Assembly (NCBI RefSeq): GCF_000760515.2
Contig: NW_013546141.1
Coordinates: 1-21,800 of the forward strand
Direction: 5' to 3'
Source: Mitosporidium daphniae
Taxonomy: Eukaryota > Microsporidia
Length of the DNA: 21,800 nucleotides
Every line of letters starts with the position of its first letter. Position 1 is the stretch's first letter. A program made the position numbers and the translations under genes. This document shows positions 1-10,561 of the stretch, one piece after another. Under the pieces are notes generated by a model. That model worked only from the letters and a program-made list of their open reading frames with translations, ran no database searches and was not told where the DNA came from.

Positions 1-193
1 ACCAGTATCCTTAAAAAAAGTTTACTTACACTGGATATCTGGGCAAAGCAGCTGCTAAATTTTTCAATTAACCATAGATTTTAGTATCTTGGTGTTATAT
101 TGGGGCTATATTGTAGACGCTACCACGAGCATTTTATTCTCACTTTAGTGTGTTGTTTTGTTATTTATGTAAACCTTTTTTAAGGATACTGGT
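1..193. mobile_element. MITE-like element with 25-bp terminal inverted repeats
   Basis: Positions 1-25 and the reverse complement of 169-193 agree at 24 of 25 bases; both begin ACCAGTATCCTT followed by an A-run and GTTTAC. The 143 bp between them are AT-rich and hold no long open frame. A short, non-coding unit with long near-identical inverted ends is what a non-autonomous DNA transposon (MITE) looks like. The base pair TA follows directly on the right, which would suit a TA target duplication (Tc1/mariner style), but the left flank lies outside the window, so neither the duplication nor the true left terminus can be confirmed. The superfamily is not assigned, and no second copy was noticed in this window. 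Confidence 0.55.
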
Positions 194-817
194 TATCCAC
201 AAAAATTGAAGTTTTGATTTGAAAAAATCATTGTATTTATGTTTGTCAACAGCGTCTCAATAAGAGCGTTCAAGGGTTAGCTATTGTCCATTCTCTTTTA
301 ATTTTTCTGTTGAAAAAATGCATGAAAAACGTCGGTAACTACTTGCAAAGTCCATATTGAGACCTCGATATCTGTTTTTGTTGGATTAAATAATAATATT
401 TGCTATTAAATAAGAAAAATATTGAAAGGAGCGACCATTGTTGGGCTAGGGGATGAATACTGCATAACAATGTAAAGATCCAATATTTTACACGCCCCTA
501 AAATGAAACAACTGGCGTCAATTTCAATGATTTTCGAAAAATATAGTGCCTTAGTGAATATAACCGGCGAACTGACACTGTGACTGCCTCCCTCCAAACC
601 ACTTGGTTTAAAGAAAATCCCAAGCAAAAAAGTTTACAACTTTAAAGTCAATTATGGAGAGATTTTATCGGTACACCATACTAATTTTGGCATTCAATTA
701 TAAATAATCGAATTGCTTCGACAATAAGTGGCTAATGCTGGTAGCTTAGGACCCAGGATATAGAGGATATGTTGTATATAGACTTATGTGACTTAATGAT
801 GAGTGAATAAATAAAAT
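194..817. other. Intergenic stretch without a recognisable gene
   Basis: These 624 bp lie between the inverted-repeat element and the UTP20 stop codon. They contain only short open frames. The longest is on the minus strand (406-627, 73 codons), has no ATG and resembles no family I know. A small perfect hairpin, AAACCA-CT-TGGTTT, sits at 596-609. I looked for a gene made of short exons with the mini-introns used elsewhere in this window and could not build a convincing one. The stretch probably holds the UTP20 3' end and non-coding sequence. Confidence 0.5.
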
Positions 818-3800
818 TTATAAAGCGGATAAGATTTCTAATGTTTGCTTGCATTGATCCTGAAGGTCCGGATCTGAGCTAGTCGAATTGGAGATGATAA
901 GCTTAAGAAGCAAAGATATTTCTTCAAGTAATTCTTCTGTGCTTGCAGAAGAGAAGATAGAGGGTATTGCCTGGTGGCATTTAATGATACCTATTGCTCC
1001 AACTTTGTGGAAGGAAGAGGAGCAATTTAAGGAGAGCCAGGATCGGCACCACTCCAAAAGCTGAATTCCGGTGGCAAAATCTGAACCCAGAAGCAAGAAG
1101 ATGAGTCGGTCTGCTGATTCACGAACAGCGATAGACGGGTCTTGGAGATGAAGCAAAAGTGACTTTAGAACAACTGCTTCTTTGATCGCAGTAATCTGCT
1201 CTGGAAAATCTCCAATATCTTTAGAAAAAATGGAGATCAGGAGCTCGAAGATGACTACCCTAGATTCTTCCCATGAATGGTCCATTTGTGCAATAAGGTT
1301 TTTCAGCCAGAAGGAAAACCGCCCCTCAGAAAGAGGGTAGGAGGAAAGGAAACTAAGAAGTGTATCTCGCGCTGATGTCCGGATGCCATCATTAGATGCG
1401 TGCAACATACGCTCAAAGAGAGAATCAGCCAAGTCATATGCTTCCACAATTGCCAAACGCCTGCAAGCATAGAAGCGCCGAAGGAAAGGGCCGACCCCTG
1501 CAGTGCAGATCTCGCTCTGTAACATACGTGAAAATAGATCGCGATCGGTAAAGCGAGGTGAAGAGATTATCGAACGAAGGAGACCGTCGCTCAGAAGTTT
1601 ACGATCACCTACGGCTCCTGCAAGCAGAGAAAAAGCGGCGGAGATGAGAGCAGTGGAAGAAATATCTTCTGGACGCTCCTTAACTATAAGCTTGACTGCC
1701 CTAGAAACAGCATGAGACATCAATTTATCCCCGTTTGCACTAAGGTCTTGACGATTGCGACGCCAACGCGCGTGAATACGAGTAAGTAGCCGCATACTTT
1801 CCGCAATAACAGCGTCATCATGGGATACGCTTCCATTGGAATCTCTTTCAAGGATAAGCGAGAGAAGAACAGGCCCAAGTACATCAATTGTATATCTGCT
1901 GGGGGTAGTCTCTTTTGGGGATATTGTTGCCGTGTCTAATACTTCATCGGTAGCATTTAAAAATGTCTTTGGGAGCGTCAAAGGTAGTACATCATCAGCA
2001 AGTGAAGAGATAAGTGAAAGACCAAAGCGTCCAATGATCAGGTCAATTGAGGTCTTATCTGGCGCATCCTGCTCTTTGGGAAGAAGGCGGAGCAGAGCCA
2101 AATATGCATGCTGCACTAAAGCCAAAACCAGGGCCCCCCCTGTTCCTTCTTGGAGGCGCTTTTCTTCCGTAAGCGAAGGATGAGTCCTGAGGACGCTTCC
2201 AATGCGACTCAATATTGCCCTTGCTATAGATGGTAATTCGGAATTGTCCTTATCACGATTTGCCAGCATTTTATAGAGCATAGGTAAAAGCTCATTGAGA
2301 ACTTGCGAAATAGGAAGCAACCGGGCTAGAGTACCAAAAGCACGAGGGGCACGCTGCTGACGTACCTCAACAGCCTTTTGGGCCCACTGCTCAGTGGCCT
2401 TTTCACGCGCAAGAGTCCCAGAAGAGGCCTCTACAAAAAGATATACCAGTCTAGCCACAGCTTGCGGTTCAATGTCAGAAGTAGGGGTTGCATTTGTTGT
2501 TGCAGCATGTTCCAATAATTCTGCCATCGTAAAGCTGCTTACGTGCTTTAAGAAACCACCGTGTTCATCATTCCGGGTGCGACGACCAACACAGGCGTTC
2601 TTCTCATCAAACTCATTTACAAAACGCTCAGCAGAGGTAGGCATGATAATAGTATGCACGAGTCTTGTGATCAGAGGAAGTGAGATGGAAAGGGGCCAGG
2701 AGACAAGAGCTTCTCGCAAAATTTGACGACACTGCTCACGATGTGAGAATTCTCTATTCCTGAGACCTGAGATAAGGGTTGGCCCAAGAAGACCATCCTT
2801 GAGGGTTTCGCCAGCCAAGGCTAGAAATCGTAAGGACAGGGAAGCAAGCTTGGGTCGGAGGGCTTCCGGAGATCCCATAGAAAATGGAATAATCCGATCC
2901 CTGACCAGGGGAGCCATTTTGGTGACTTCTTCACCCCATCTAGCATCATTGTGCATTCCAGGATCTGCAATTAACTGACATAGGGCATCCAAGAACGCAA
3001 CAAGTAAGCGCTCAACAAGTCTCGGGGTGGCAGAAAGGGCCTCCGTAGGAGGAAACCACCACCACAAAGACTGCTTCAATGATGGATGGCCATTTGTTGA
3101 AGATAATGCGGCAATCAATGCAAGTAGAATTTTACGCGGCAAGCGATAATTATGACCATGCCCTCCTTGAGTTATCATACTCATGGCACAGGTAACCCAA
3201 AGGTTTAGAGCGGCCTCCTGGACACTTGAATAAGCGGATATCCCTGAACGCTTACGAGCTTCTGGGACGAGCGAAATATTAGCTAAAGGCCAGAGCCATT
3301 CTTCGATGAGTGCAGAGTGTGATGTATTGCATGGATCGATGCCTTTTGCAATTACCAAAGATTTTTTCAAATACTTTTGGAGGCGTTCGAGCGCCTTTTG
3401 ACGAACCGGAAATTGGGCTTCACCTAAACTAGCCAACATAGCCTCGGAAAGAGTAGGCTGAGGAGTCAAGAGACCAGATGCAAGGTCAGTAGGAGATATC
3501 TCTGATCTGATATTGGGATTCATGAAATACCAAAGGGCTTTGGTTGCCGGTGAAAGTCGAGTTGCGAGTGAAAAAGGAATAACCCCAAGAAATCTCGAAA
3601 GAAAAGAGAGCAAATCAGAACGAAGCGAAAGGTGATGACGAGATTCTTCTTTTACAATGGTAGACTGGAGCCAGAAAAATAAAATGTTGCATATGGTGAG
3701 GGTCGCTTCTGATGAATTCTGATCTGAAGCCCGAGACACAGAGTAGTCATTTATCATGCAATCTTCGTTGGTTTTCGAATGGAGCTCTTCATCAATACGC

Positions 3801-6800
3801 TCAATTGTGGATTCATTGTCCCGAGGGCTCGACTTACTATCATATACCCAATGCTTAACGGCACGAAAAGCAATCTCTTCCACTTTAGATATTACTGGAC
3901 GAGCAATAAAGAGATCAGAGGCAGCTTCAGCAATCTTGGAAAGTGATTCGCTAAGAATAGCTGCGTCTGAGAGCCACCAGCAACTTTTCAATTCTAAAGG
4001 GATACTTTCTTCAGGAGAACTTGAGACAAAGAGTGCCACTAGCTTTATTTTTGAGCCGACTGAAAGCGAGGTTGAGGTTAGTGTTTTTTCAAAAGGCGAA
4101 GATAAGCCTAAAACAGGCTTGCTACAAGGAGATGAAACAGCGAGGACAATCTTGGACAGAAGACGTGAACCAAGAACATCGAGCGCAAGAGGAATCCAGG
4201 ACATTGGGCCCTTTTTTTGTTGCCTATTCATTATCATCGTTTTCATAATTTTCATATCTGAAATTGAAGAAAGTTCCATAAGAAGAAGGTTTCTGATTTG
4301 ATCGGAAAAGGTTTCCTCTTTTTCCCTTATTGAAAATGGAAGAAGAGCAGCTGCTCTGAAAATTGTATCAAATATACGTTTACGGTGGGTTGAAAATAGA
4401 AGTGTAAGAGCATTCAAAATTCGATCTAGGAGACCGCTCTCAAATATGACATTAAAGCGTTCAGGCGATTTTTGGTCACTCTGAATCTCAGAGCTTATGA
4501 TTAGTTGTTCATAATGGGGTTCACCATCTGCATCCAGCTTTTCGTACTCGTAATTTTTTTGCGAAAGAAGCGGAATAACAACCTGCGTAAAAATTGAAGT
4601 TAACTGGGTATCCGAAGCTTGAGTTAAATAAGGAAGCCTAATGTCAAGCCAATCTTGAGCAAGCGCATTCGGGACCAAAGACGATGCGACCTCGACACCG
4701 AAAAGAAACGATTTTTCTATGTTATTACCGCTGATATTTTTCGTCATCAATTGGATAAGAGGCGGAAACTCCAGGATAGTATCTTCGTGACTCCGAAGCT
4801 TTAAAAGTCTTGAAAGAAGTGTGATAGCTCTTGAAACAAGGCCTTTCTTTTTTTCTGAATTTTGGCGAAAAGAAGGAACTTTATGTGGATCGATTTCCTG
4901 TTCATTGGATAAATGATCATCATTTTGATCATTTTCATTTGAAGAAACATCTATGTCAACTCTAGCATTGGATATGACAAACGTATCCGCCGAATCTTCT
5001 TCTTCGTCTTCTTCATTTCCAATGAGCTTGGAGTTTGGACAAGTTTCATTTCTTTGCTTGAAGTCAATTATACCAAGAAGAGTTGTGCTAATATCATATA
5101 CCAATTGCAATGGAATTGCATGCGATGCTTGTGAAAGAAGCTCTTCAATGATATTATAAAATCCAATAACGTGGCTTGCCTTCGGAAAGGAGGCGGGCGA
5201 CTTTTTTTCCTTTGTACCACAAAGGAAATTGGCTATTGTGGCACTTGCACGCTGAAAAAGCAGAAACCAAAATGGATCTGATGGCAAATAGGAAACAATT
5301 GCAGAAATAATTTTACGTCTATTAGATGCCTGTAAAGACGAGCAGAGACGAGATGACATGGAGATTCGTCCAAAAACAAAGGAAATTAAAGCACGTGCAG
5401 CAAGATCCTTTTGAGTGGCCATTTTTTGGTAGTTCTGAAATAAGCGAGAGACACTCTCAGTCCAGTCGATTTCTTTAACACCAGAGGAGAGTAAATCTCT
5501 AAGCTCGCCAAACGTGGTAAGAAGGGCGGGGTGTCGTTTAACGAGAAGCCCAAGTGCATTAACCTGGAGAGATGCATCTGGAAATGAAAGCGCTTTGTCG
5601 ATCAANACGCCTGTGAGGATATCAGTTTCAACGTTTCTTACCGATTTTTGATGCTCCTGAGACATCAGAGTCATTACTTTAAGNATAGGTACACACAAAG
5701 ATTTTAAAGAATCTGTAGAAAGATCTCCTGTCAAGCCAGATATTGATTTAAAGCAGTTATTATCCCAGCATTCTAAAAAGAGATTTTCAAGAAGTATAGC
5801 TGGGCCTTCATTTGCTTTTGCCTTCATTAAGTGGTTAACGCAAGACTCTTTCATAAGAAGATTAAGGAGCAACGTTAAAGGTACCAGTATGCGAGCTGTT
5901 GAATTTCTTTGATCTTGGTCTGAAGAAATACATGAAATCTCCTGGGCACTCGCACACACTTGTTGAAATGAAGAACCCCATATGTTCCAAGCTGATTCAG
6001 GAGAAAGGAATGATAGGACTTTTCGACCAAGTGGAAGGAGTCCTTCTTGGAACGGACGAAGAGGTGTCCAAAGCAGGGAGCCAATTATCATGCACAATAA
6101 AAGTTCTGGATTGAGTGAATTTAGTGATACAATTCTTTCAATGCCCAAAAGCTTCTGGCGACATGTTGTCAGCGTTATTGGGAGCGAAAACGCCTCCATA
6201 AGAGTGATAGGGATTTCAAGCATTTTCCCGATGGATTGGATAGCTAAAGCTCGAATACCATCATCCTTACATCTTGCAAGGCCACCAAAAGTGAGAAGCG
6301 TTTTGTAATCATTTTTAGTTGATGAAAAATTGCTTCCCAAAATTGGAGATCGAAGGAATGAATCAAGCAGTGTCAACATAACTTTTTCTTTAGAAAACAT
6401 ACTCTTTGAATGGAGGTGAAGTGTATCAATCAAAATAGGAGTAGTCAATAAATTGAATTCAGCAAAATGTGAAGCTAATCTAAGCAGTTGAATGGATCCA
6501 GATTTTGATAGCAAATCCTTGATTTGAGCAGCATGATGTAAGAAGTATCCCTCAAAAGAGAGTAGAGTAGGATCAGAACTTTCCAAAAGCGAGATTAAAG
6601 TTTCCTGATCCTCTTCAATTGCAGTAGGATGCAATATTCTGGAGCCAATTGTTTCGATAAGCCCTTTTTTTAGCGACAAAGACATCTTCAATGCAGACAA
6701 AAAAGGTTCTCTATCTTTTCCAAGAATGACCGTTTTTGTCCAGCATAAAGAAGTCTCTTTTTTCAGCTCTTTGGAAAGGTATTCTGAAAGAATATCGACC

Positions 6801-8179
6801 AATGGAGATGATGAATCAGACGAAAATGACAGCGGGAGTGATGAAGCCGAATGCAATGACGACATTGATGCAAAAAACTTTTTCCAAAAAGATTCTTTAT
6901 CATCTGATGATGGTGAAGGTAGAAAAGGCAATATCAATTCTATTTGAAAACTTTGAGGAAGGAAATTTCCAAGGAGTTCTGGAATGGTGTCATCAAACGG
7001 ATAGTCTTTATGGGCTTGAAGTGAGTAGACCAATATGTCTAAAACGTTGCTTCTAACATCGCTTGAAGCGTGTAGTGCTGCTGGGAGCAGTGGAATAAGA
7101 ATTCGCAAAGCGTCATCAAGAACCTCCAAATCACCACCATCTAATTTCAATTGAGAAATTAGACCTTTCAAATAAAGAAACAATCGGCAAATATCGACGC
7201 ACTCTTTTCTATCGGGGAACAGGGTCAAAACAACGCGATATTGGGATTGGGGAATCGAAGATAGCCCAAGGAACCAGCAAAATAACAATGAAAGTGATTT
7301 AAGAGCCGTCTTTGTAGGCATCCTAATACTTTCATATGAAGAGAATACAACCGGTTTTGCTGGAAACGGAAGCTCGGGGAATAACTGGGCAATCATTATG
7401 AGAGCTCCTACAATAATACTCTCATCTTCAAAAGGAAGGAAATTTTTATCCCCCAAAAAAGAAGCAGATGAATACGAAACAGCCTCAAAGAGAAGCGCAA
7501 TTGAAGTGATTCTTATGGGCAATGAATTTGGGTCTTTAGACAAGTTGCAAAGAAATGCAAAAATCTTCTTTAATAAAACGTCATCTCTTGATCCATTCAA
7601 AGAAAAGCGAGTAAGGATTACCAAAACTTGAAGGTATTTTTCCAAGACATGATTTGCTTCATTTAGGGTTGCAGATTTGACCTGAGGCGCTTTTGATTTG
7701 CATAGCGTTCTAAGCGAAATGGTATCAATGATAGAGTCAAAGAGCCGAAAAATAGAATTCTTCCCCAAAGTTAAAAAATCAAAGTCAAGACACAAAGAAG
7801 AAATGCATTCAAGTGCTACCAAAATTAAGTCCTGATGTTCGTTTTGCATGGCGGTGGATACCAATCGCACGATTTTCTTTTTGTTATGAACGATCATTGG
7901 CAAAGAAATAAGAAGCGGTTCTATTTCACTCAGCCACTCATTGACAACTGCAGAAGCACCCACTTGTGCAGATAACATTTCAATGTTCCAACGGAGATGG
8001 GAAAACATCGCGCCTTTTGATGTTTGAGGGTCAATATATTGGGTTAGCTTGGGATTCAATACAGATAAAATATCAAACTGCTCCATAATCTTTCGCTTTT
8101 TGTAAAATTTATGCGCCTTTTCGTGTCGAAACAATGTGAGCTCATCGATACTCGCACTATTTTCATGGTTAAAGTCCAT
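818..8179 (-). CDS. UTP20: UTP20-like SSU processome HEAT-repeat protein
   Basis: One uninterrupted 2453-codon frame encodes a helical-repeat protein rich in leucine pairs. Its length is close to UTP20 (about 2500 residues in yeast, about 2785 in human). UTP20 (DRIM) is a large U3 snoRNP-associated scaffold of the 90S/SSU processome in the nucleolus, needed for 18S rRNA maturation. Collinear similarity to UTP20 is visible near residue 1595 (RQKALERLQKYLKK, then an LIEEWLWPLA stretch) and near residue 2280 (SYPLSEGRFSFWLKNLIAQ, matching the family's YPLG...LEFMLAQL). An acidic linker (EEDEEEDSAD) lies near residue 1056, followed by a KKK patch. It has no intron, unlike most genes here. Two ambiguous bases (5606, 5684) each leave one residue undefined. 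It diverges from RRP6 over 36 bp. The main alternative is another giant HEAT protein, but the C-terminal match argues for UTP20. Confidence 0.85.
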   Translation of the reverse strand: MDFNHENSASIDELTLFRHEKAHKFYKKRKIMEQFDILSVLNPKLTQYIDPQTSKGAMFSHLRWNIEMLSAQVGASAVVNEWLSEIEPLLISLPMIVHNKKKIVRLVSTAMQNEHQDLILVALECISSLCLDFDFLTLGKNSIFRLFDSIIDTISLRTLCKSKAPQVKSATLNEANHVLEKYLQVLVILTRFSLNGSRDDVLLKKIFAFLCNLSKDPNSLPIRITSIALLFEAVSYSSASFLGDKNFLPFEDESIIVGALIMIAQLFPELPFPAKPVVFSSYESIRMPTKTALKSLSLLFCWFLGLSSIPQSQYRVVLTLFPDRKECVDICRLFLYLKGLISQLKLDGGDLEVLDDALRILIPLLPAALHASSDVRSNVLDILVYSLQAHKDYPFDDTIPELLGNFLPQSFQIELILPFLPSPSSDDKESFWKKFFASMSSLHSASSLPLSFSSDSSSPLVDILSEYLSKELKKETSLCWTKTVILGKDREPFLSALKMSLSLKKGLIETIGSRILHPTAIEEDQETLISLLESSDPTLLSFEGYFLHHAAQIKDLLSKSGSIQLLRLASHFAEFNLLTTPILIDTLHLHSKSMFSKEKVMLTLLDSFLRSPILGSNFSSTKNDYKTLLTFGGLARCKDDGIRALAIQSIGKMLEIPITLMEAFSLPITLTTCRQKLLGIERIVSLNSLNPELLLCMIIGSLLWTPLRPFQEGLLPLGRKVLSFLSPESAWNIWGSSFQQVCASAQEISCISSDQDQRNSTARILVPLTLLLNLLMKESCVNHLMKAKANEGPAILLENLFLECWDNNCFKSISGLTGDLSTDSLKSLCVPXLKVMTLMSQEHQKSVRNVETDILTGXLIDKALSFPDASLQVNALGLLVKRHPALLTTFGELRDLLSSGVKEIDWTESVSRLFQNYQKMATQKDLAARALISFVFGRISMSSRLCSSLQASNRRKIISAIVSYLPSDPFWFLLFQRASATIANFLCGTKEKKSPASFPKASHVIGFYNIIEELLSQASHAIPLQLVYDISTTLLGIIDFKQRNETCPNSKLIGNEEDEEEDSADTFVISNARVDIDVSSNENDQNDDHLSNEQEIDPHKVPSFRQNSEKKKGLVSRAITLLSRLLKLRSHEDTILEFPPLIQLMTKNISGNNIEKSFLFGVEVASSLVPNALAQDWLDIRLPYLTQASDTQLTSIFTQVVIPLLSQKNYEYEKLDADGEPHYEQLIISSEIQSDQKSPERFNVIFESGLLDRILNALTLLFSTHRKRIFDTIFRAAALLPFSIREKEETFSDQIRNLLLMELSSISDMKIMKTMIMNRQQKKGPMSWIPLALDVLGSRLLSKIVLAVSSPCSKPVLGLSSPFEKTLTSTSLSVGSKIKLVALFVSSSPEESIPLELKSCWWLSDAAILSESLSKIAEAASDLFIARPVISKVEEIAFRAVKHWVYDSKSSPRDNESTIERIDEELHSKTNEDCMINDYSVSRASDQNSSEATLTICNILFFWLQSTIVKEESRHHLSLRSDLLSFLSRFLGVIPFSLATRLSPATKALWYFMNPNIRSEISPTDLASGLLTPQPTLSEAMLASLGEAQFPVRQKALERLQKYLKKSLVIAKGIDPCNTSHSALIEEWLWPLANISLVPEARKRSGISAYSSVQEAALNLWVTCAMSMITQGGHGHNYRLPRKILLALIAALSSTNGHPSLKQSLWWWFPPTEALSATPRLVERLLVAFLDALCQLIADPGMHNDARWGEEVTKMAPLVRDRIIPFSMGSPEALRPKLASLSLRFLALAGETLKDGLLGPTLISGLRNREFSHREQCRQILREALVSWPLSISLPLITRLVHTIIMPTSAERFVNEFDEKNACVGRRTRNDEHGGFLKHVSSFTMAELLEHAATTNATPTSDIEPQAVARLVYLFVEASSGTLAREKATEQWAQKAVEVRQQRAPRAFGTLARLLPISQVLNELLPMLYKMLANRDKDNSELPSIARAILSRIGSVLRTHPSLTEEKRLQEGTGGALVLALVQHAYLALLRLLPKEQDAPDKTSIDLIIGRFGLSLISSLADDVLPLTLPKTFLNATDEVLDTATISPKETTPSRYTIDVLGPVLLSLILERDSNGSVSHDDAVIAESMRLLTRIHARWRRNRQDLSANGDKLMSHAVSRAVKLIVKERPEDISSTALISAAFSLLAGAVGDRKLLSDGLLRSIISSPRFTDRDLFSRMLQSEICTAGVGPFLRRFYACRRLAIVEAYDLADSLFERMLHASNDGIRTSARDTLLSFLSSYPLSEGRFSFWLKNLIAQMDHSWEESRVVIFELLISIFSKDIGDFPEQITAIKEAVVLKSLLLHLQDPSIAVRESADRLIFLLLGSDFATGIQLLEWCRSWLSLNCSSSFHKVGAIGIIKCHQAIPSIFSSASTEELLEEISLLLKLIISNSTSSDPDLQDQCKQTLEILSAL

Positions 8180-8215
8180 AAAATAAAATTAAAAAAAATT
8201 AAATTAAACTTTTAA
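8180..8215. promoter_or_regulatory. Shared 36-bp bidirectional promoter, UTP20/RRP6
   Basis: Only 36 bp separate the UTP20 start codon (minus) from the RRP6 start codon (plus). The interval is almost pure A/T with repeated AAATTAAA blocks and no other motif I can see. Both genes must start transcription in or beyond this interval, possibly within each other's 5' coding ends. Both products act on pre-rRNA, so shared control would make sense; that is inference. Confidence 0.6.
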
Positions 8216-10561
8216 ATGGACCCAACAAGGTTGGCCCCTAGTTGCGTACACATTTCGTCTCCCATTGCGCCTGCGTCATCGACTCGGTTGAAGATAAATG
8301 GATATATAGACAATTTAAATTCGATTATATCTTGCATCTCAGCACTTGATCTTGAGCTACTGCTATTAACAAACGATAAAATGGCCATTCTTATTTCTGA
8401 GCTCACATCTTCATTGTGGAACAATGCCGCGTTTCTGCATGATTTGTTGATGCGATTTTTCAATGTTAATGAAAATAGACCCGTTTCTTTCTTACATAAA
8501 AAAACAGTCGAAACTTTGAGCCTCTCTTTGGAGGGCTTGTCGCCCATTGATGACCCCAAGGAGAGCAAGATCCCTGTTTTGGAGCTTTATTCAACACTCC
8601 TTGAAAAAATCGATTTTTTACTGGATTCTAGTCTTATTTATAAAGAGAATTTTTTGTCCTCCTGTAGGTCTCCCAAGGAAACTGCCCAAATAATACAACT
8701 TGGTGATGGAGGCATTGCCCTTGGTGCTTCTTTTGATCAGGCCGTCCCGAGATCGCAACTAACTTTTTATGATGCTCCATGTGATAACTCTCGAGAAGCA
8801 AAATTTTCCCCTCGTCTTGAATCCATCCAATTGGGTGCCCCGTTTTCTAAGCAAATTGAGTCTTTGTTGAGCGCAGGCGAGCCATTAGCAAAATTGGTTT
8901 CGGTGGCTCATAACTTTATCTCTATCGCCTCGGATTCGCTTAAAAATCCTAGCTATGAACGGATGGAAAAAAGACCTTTAATGATCATCGACACTGCATC
9001 TCAATTGGAAAATTTGGTGAAAATCCTTGATCAAAATTCGGTATTTGCCATTGATGTTGAATACCACTCTTTGCGATCATTTAGGGGCTTTTCGTGCTTG
9101 ATACAAATAAGCACACCAGATGAAGACATCATAATTGATGCTCTGGCTTTAAGGGAGCACTTGTTCCTATTAAACACCCCATTTGGGGATCCATCAAAGC
9201 TAAAAATTTTCCACGGATGTCGTCAAGACTTGCTTTGGCTTCAAAAGGATTTCTCGATATTTGTTGCAGGAATTTTTGACACATTTGTTGCCACAACTGC
9301 GGTTTTGTCCCTATCATTGCCATCTTTTTCATTGGCCTCGCTTGTGAGTACCTTTTGCTCGACAGAAGATTCTAAGCTAGAAATGGACAAGGAGCTTCAA
9401 CTTGCAGATTGGAGGATCCGTCCCCTTTCGCAACAAATGCTCAGATACGCTAGGGCTGATACCTATTTCCTTTTGTCTCTTTTTGTCAATTTTATTGCAA
9501 CCACAGCTTCTGACCCAACAGCCATCAAAGGATGGATTGAATGGAGCATTCGTGAAAGCTCCTCCCTAGCTCTAATCCGCTATTCACCGGAAGAAAAAAA
9601 ATCTTCTTTTGAAAGCGATCGACAAGAAGCATTGGTTAGTGCTCAAAAATCGTTAAATATACCCCTATCTGCCCCTTCGATTAGAGCATTTAATGCTCTT
9701 TGGGCATGGAGAGACACTATGGCAAGAGCCGAAGACGAATCACCTAGATATGTGCTTCCAAATTTTATGCTCATTAAAATTGCCCAAAGGGTCCCGTCAG
9801 ATTCGCAATCTGTTTTGAGTTGCTGCAACCCGGTTCCCCCTCTTGTTCGACAGCATTCTTCAGATATCGCATTTTTAATTTGGAAAGCCGCATCGTCTAT
9901 AGAAACCATTATACCTGTTTCGCAACCAACTTTGGTAAGCGAGCTTGTTAATGAAGGCAACGGCATCTATAGTGTGTTTCCAACGGAATATCAAGTCCTT
10001 ATCAGTGAAAATCTAGATCAACTCAGAAAAGAGACCGATGTTCCATCCTCTCTAATGGCTAATATACTTTCACCATGCAATTCTGTTAGTGCTAACGAGG
10101 AAATTGTTTCAAAAATAACTAAAATCAAAGAGACATTTTCTCTTGCGCCGTGGGAATTGATCGAAGACGAGAATAATCAAGAAAACGGTCCACAAAAGTC
10201 GGACATCGATAATATGTTGGTATCTGTAAATATGGATCTAGCAAATTCGTTAGAAGATTTAAGTGAAGACATCACATTAAAAAAGAAAAAACGCAAGAAA
10301 AGCAAAAAACCAGACACCTTGGAATTTATTTCTAGTGCCGTTGAGCCACAAACTGATGCTAACTCACTGCCTTTTATAGAGAATAACGAACTTACACCTA
10401 TTCCTACTTCTTTGGCATCAAAATCCTTTTCATTCCAGAATGGTGAATGTTTGAAACGAAAGTCTCGCCAATCCGACGCTATTGAAGCCCCCATTGGCTA
10501 TGTATCTCAGAGGAAAAATAGAAAACAAGTCAAGGGAGTTTCCCAATCCTTTTTAAATTAA
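8216..10561 (+). CDS. RRP6: RRP6/EXOSC10-type nuclear exosome 3'-5' exoribonuclease
   Basis: An intronless 781-residue protein with the full RRP6 layout. The N-terminal helical part resembles the PMC2NT region that binds the Rrp47 cofactor. A DEDD-Y RNase D-type exonuclease domain follows, with FAIDVEYHS (D280, E282), FHGCRQDLLWLQKDF (D338) and YARAD (Y411, D415), so all five catalytic residues are present. LADWRIRPL is the usual RRP6 signature just before exo motif III. An HRDC domain runs from about residue 465 to 550 (core ALWAWRDTMARAEDESP). The tail is lysine-rich (KKKKRKKSKK and a second basic patch near the end), as expected for nuclear targeting and the RNA-binding lasso. The enzyme trims 5.8S rRNA and snoRNA precursors and degrades faulty nuclear RNA. 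Length is close to yeast Rrp6 (733). The ATG at 8216 follows an AATTAAA tract. PCC1 starts 36 bp downstream on the same strand. Confidence 0.94.
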   Translation: MDPTRLAPSCVHISSPIAPASSTRLKINGYIDNLNSIISCISALDLELLLLTNDKMAILISELTSSLWNNAAFLHDLLMRFFNVNENRPVSFLHKKTVETLSLSLEGLSPIDDPKESKIPVLELYSTLLEKIDFLLDSSLIYKENFLSSCRSPKETAQIIQLGDGGIALGASFDQAVPRSQLTFYDAPCDNSREAKFSPRLESIQLGAPFSKQIESLLSAGEPLAKLVSVAHNFISIASDSLKNPSYERMEKRPLMIIDTASQLENLVKILDQNSVFAIDVEYHSLRSFRGFSCLIQISTPDEDIIIDALALREHLFLLNTPFGDPSKLKIFHGCRQDLLWLQKDFSIFVAGIFDTFVATTAVLSLSLPSFSLASLVSTFCSTEDSKLEMDKELQLADWRIRPLSQQMLRYARADTYFLLSLFVNFIATTASDPTAIKGWIEWSIRESSSLALIRYSPEEKKSSFESDRQEALVSAQKSLNIPLSAPSIRAFNALWAWRDTMARAEDESPRYVLPNFMLIKIAQRVPSDSQSVLSCCNPVPPLVRQHSSDIAFLIWKAASSIETIIPVSQPTLVSELVNEGNGIYSVFPTEYQVLISENLDQLRKETDVPSSLMANILSPCNSVSANEEIVSKITKIKETFSLAPWELIEDENNQENGPQKSDIDNMLVSVNMDLANSLEDLSEDITLKKKKRKKSKKPDTLEFISSAVEPQTDANSLPFIENNELTPIPTSLASKSFSFQNGECLKRKSRQSDAIEAPIGYVSQRKNRKQVKGVSQSFLN

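Noticed and set aside
596-609. Small palindrome AAACCA-CT-TGGTTT as a terminator or operator
   Set aside because: A 6-bp hairpin has no known role in a eukaryotic intergenic region and is expected by chance at this length.
406-627. Minus-strand 73-codon frame near the left end
   Set aside because: Starts only at TTG, resembles no known family and has no supporting splice partner or start context.
1503-2726. Plus-strand frames of 70-115 codons inside UTP20
   Set aside because: They are antisense shadows of the UTP20 coding sequence with serine/arginine-rich composition typical of reverse frames.
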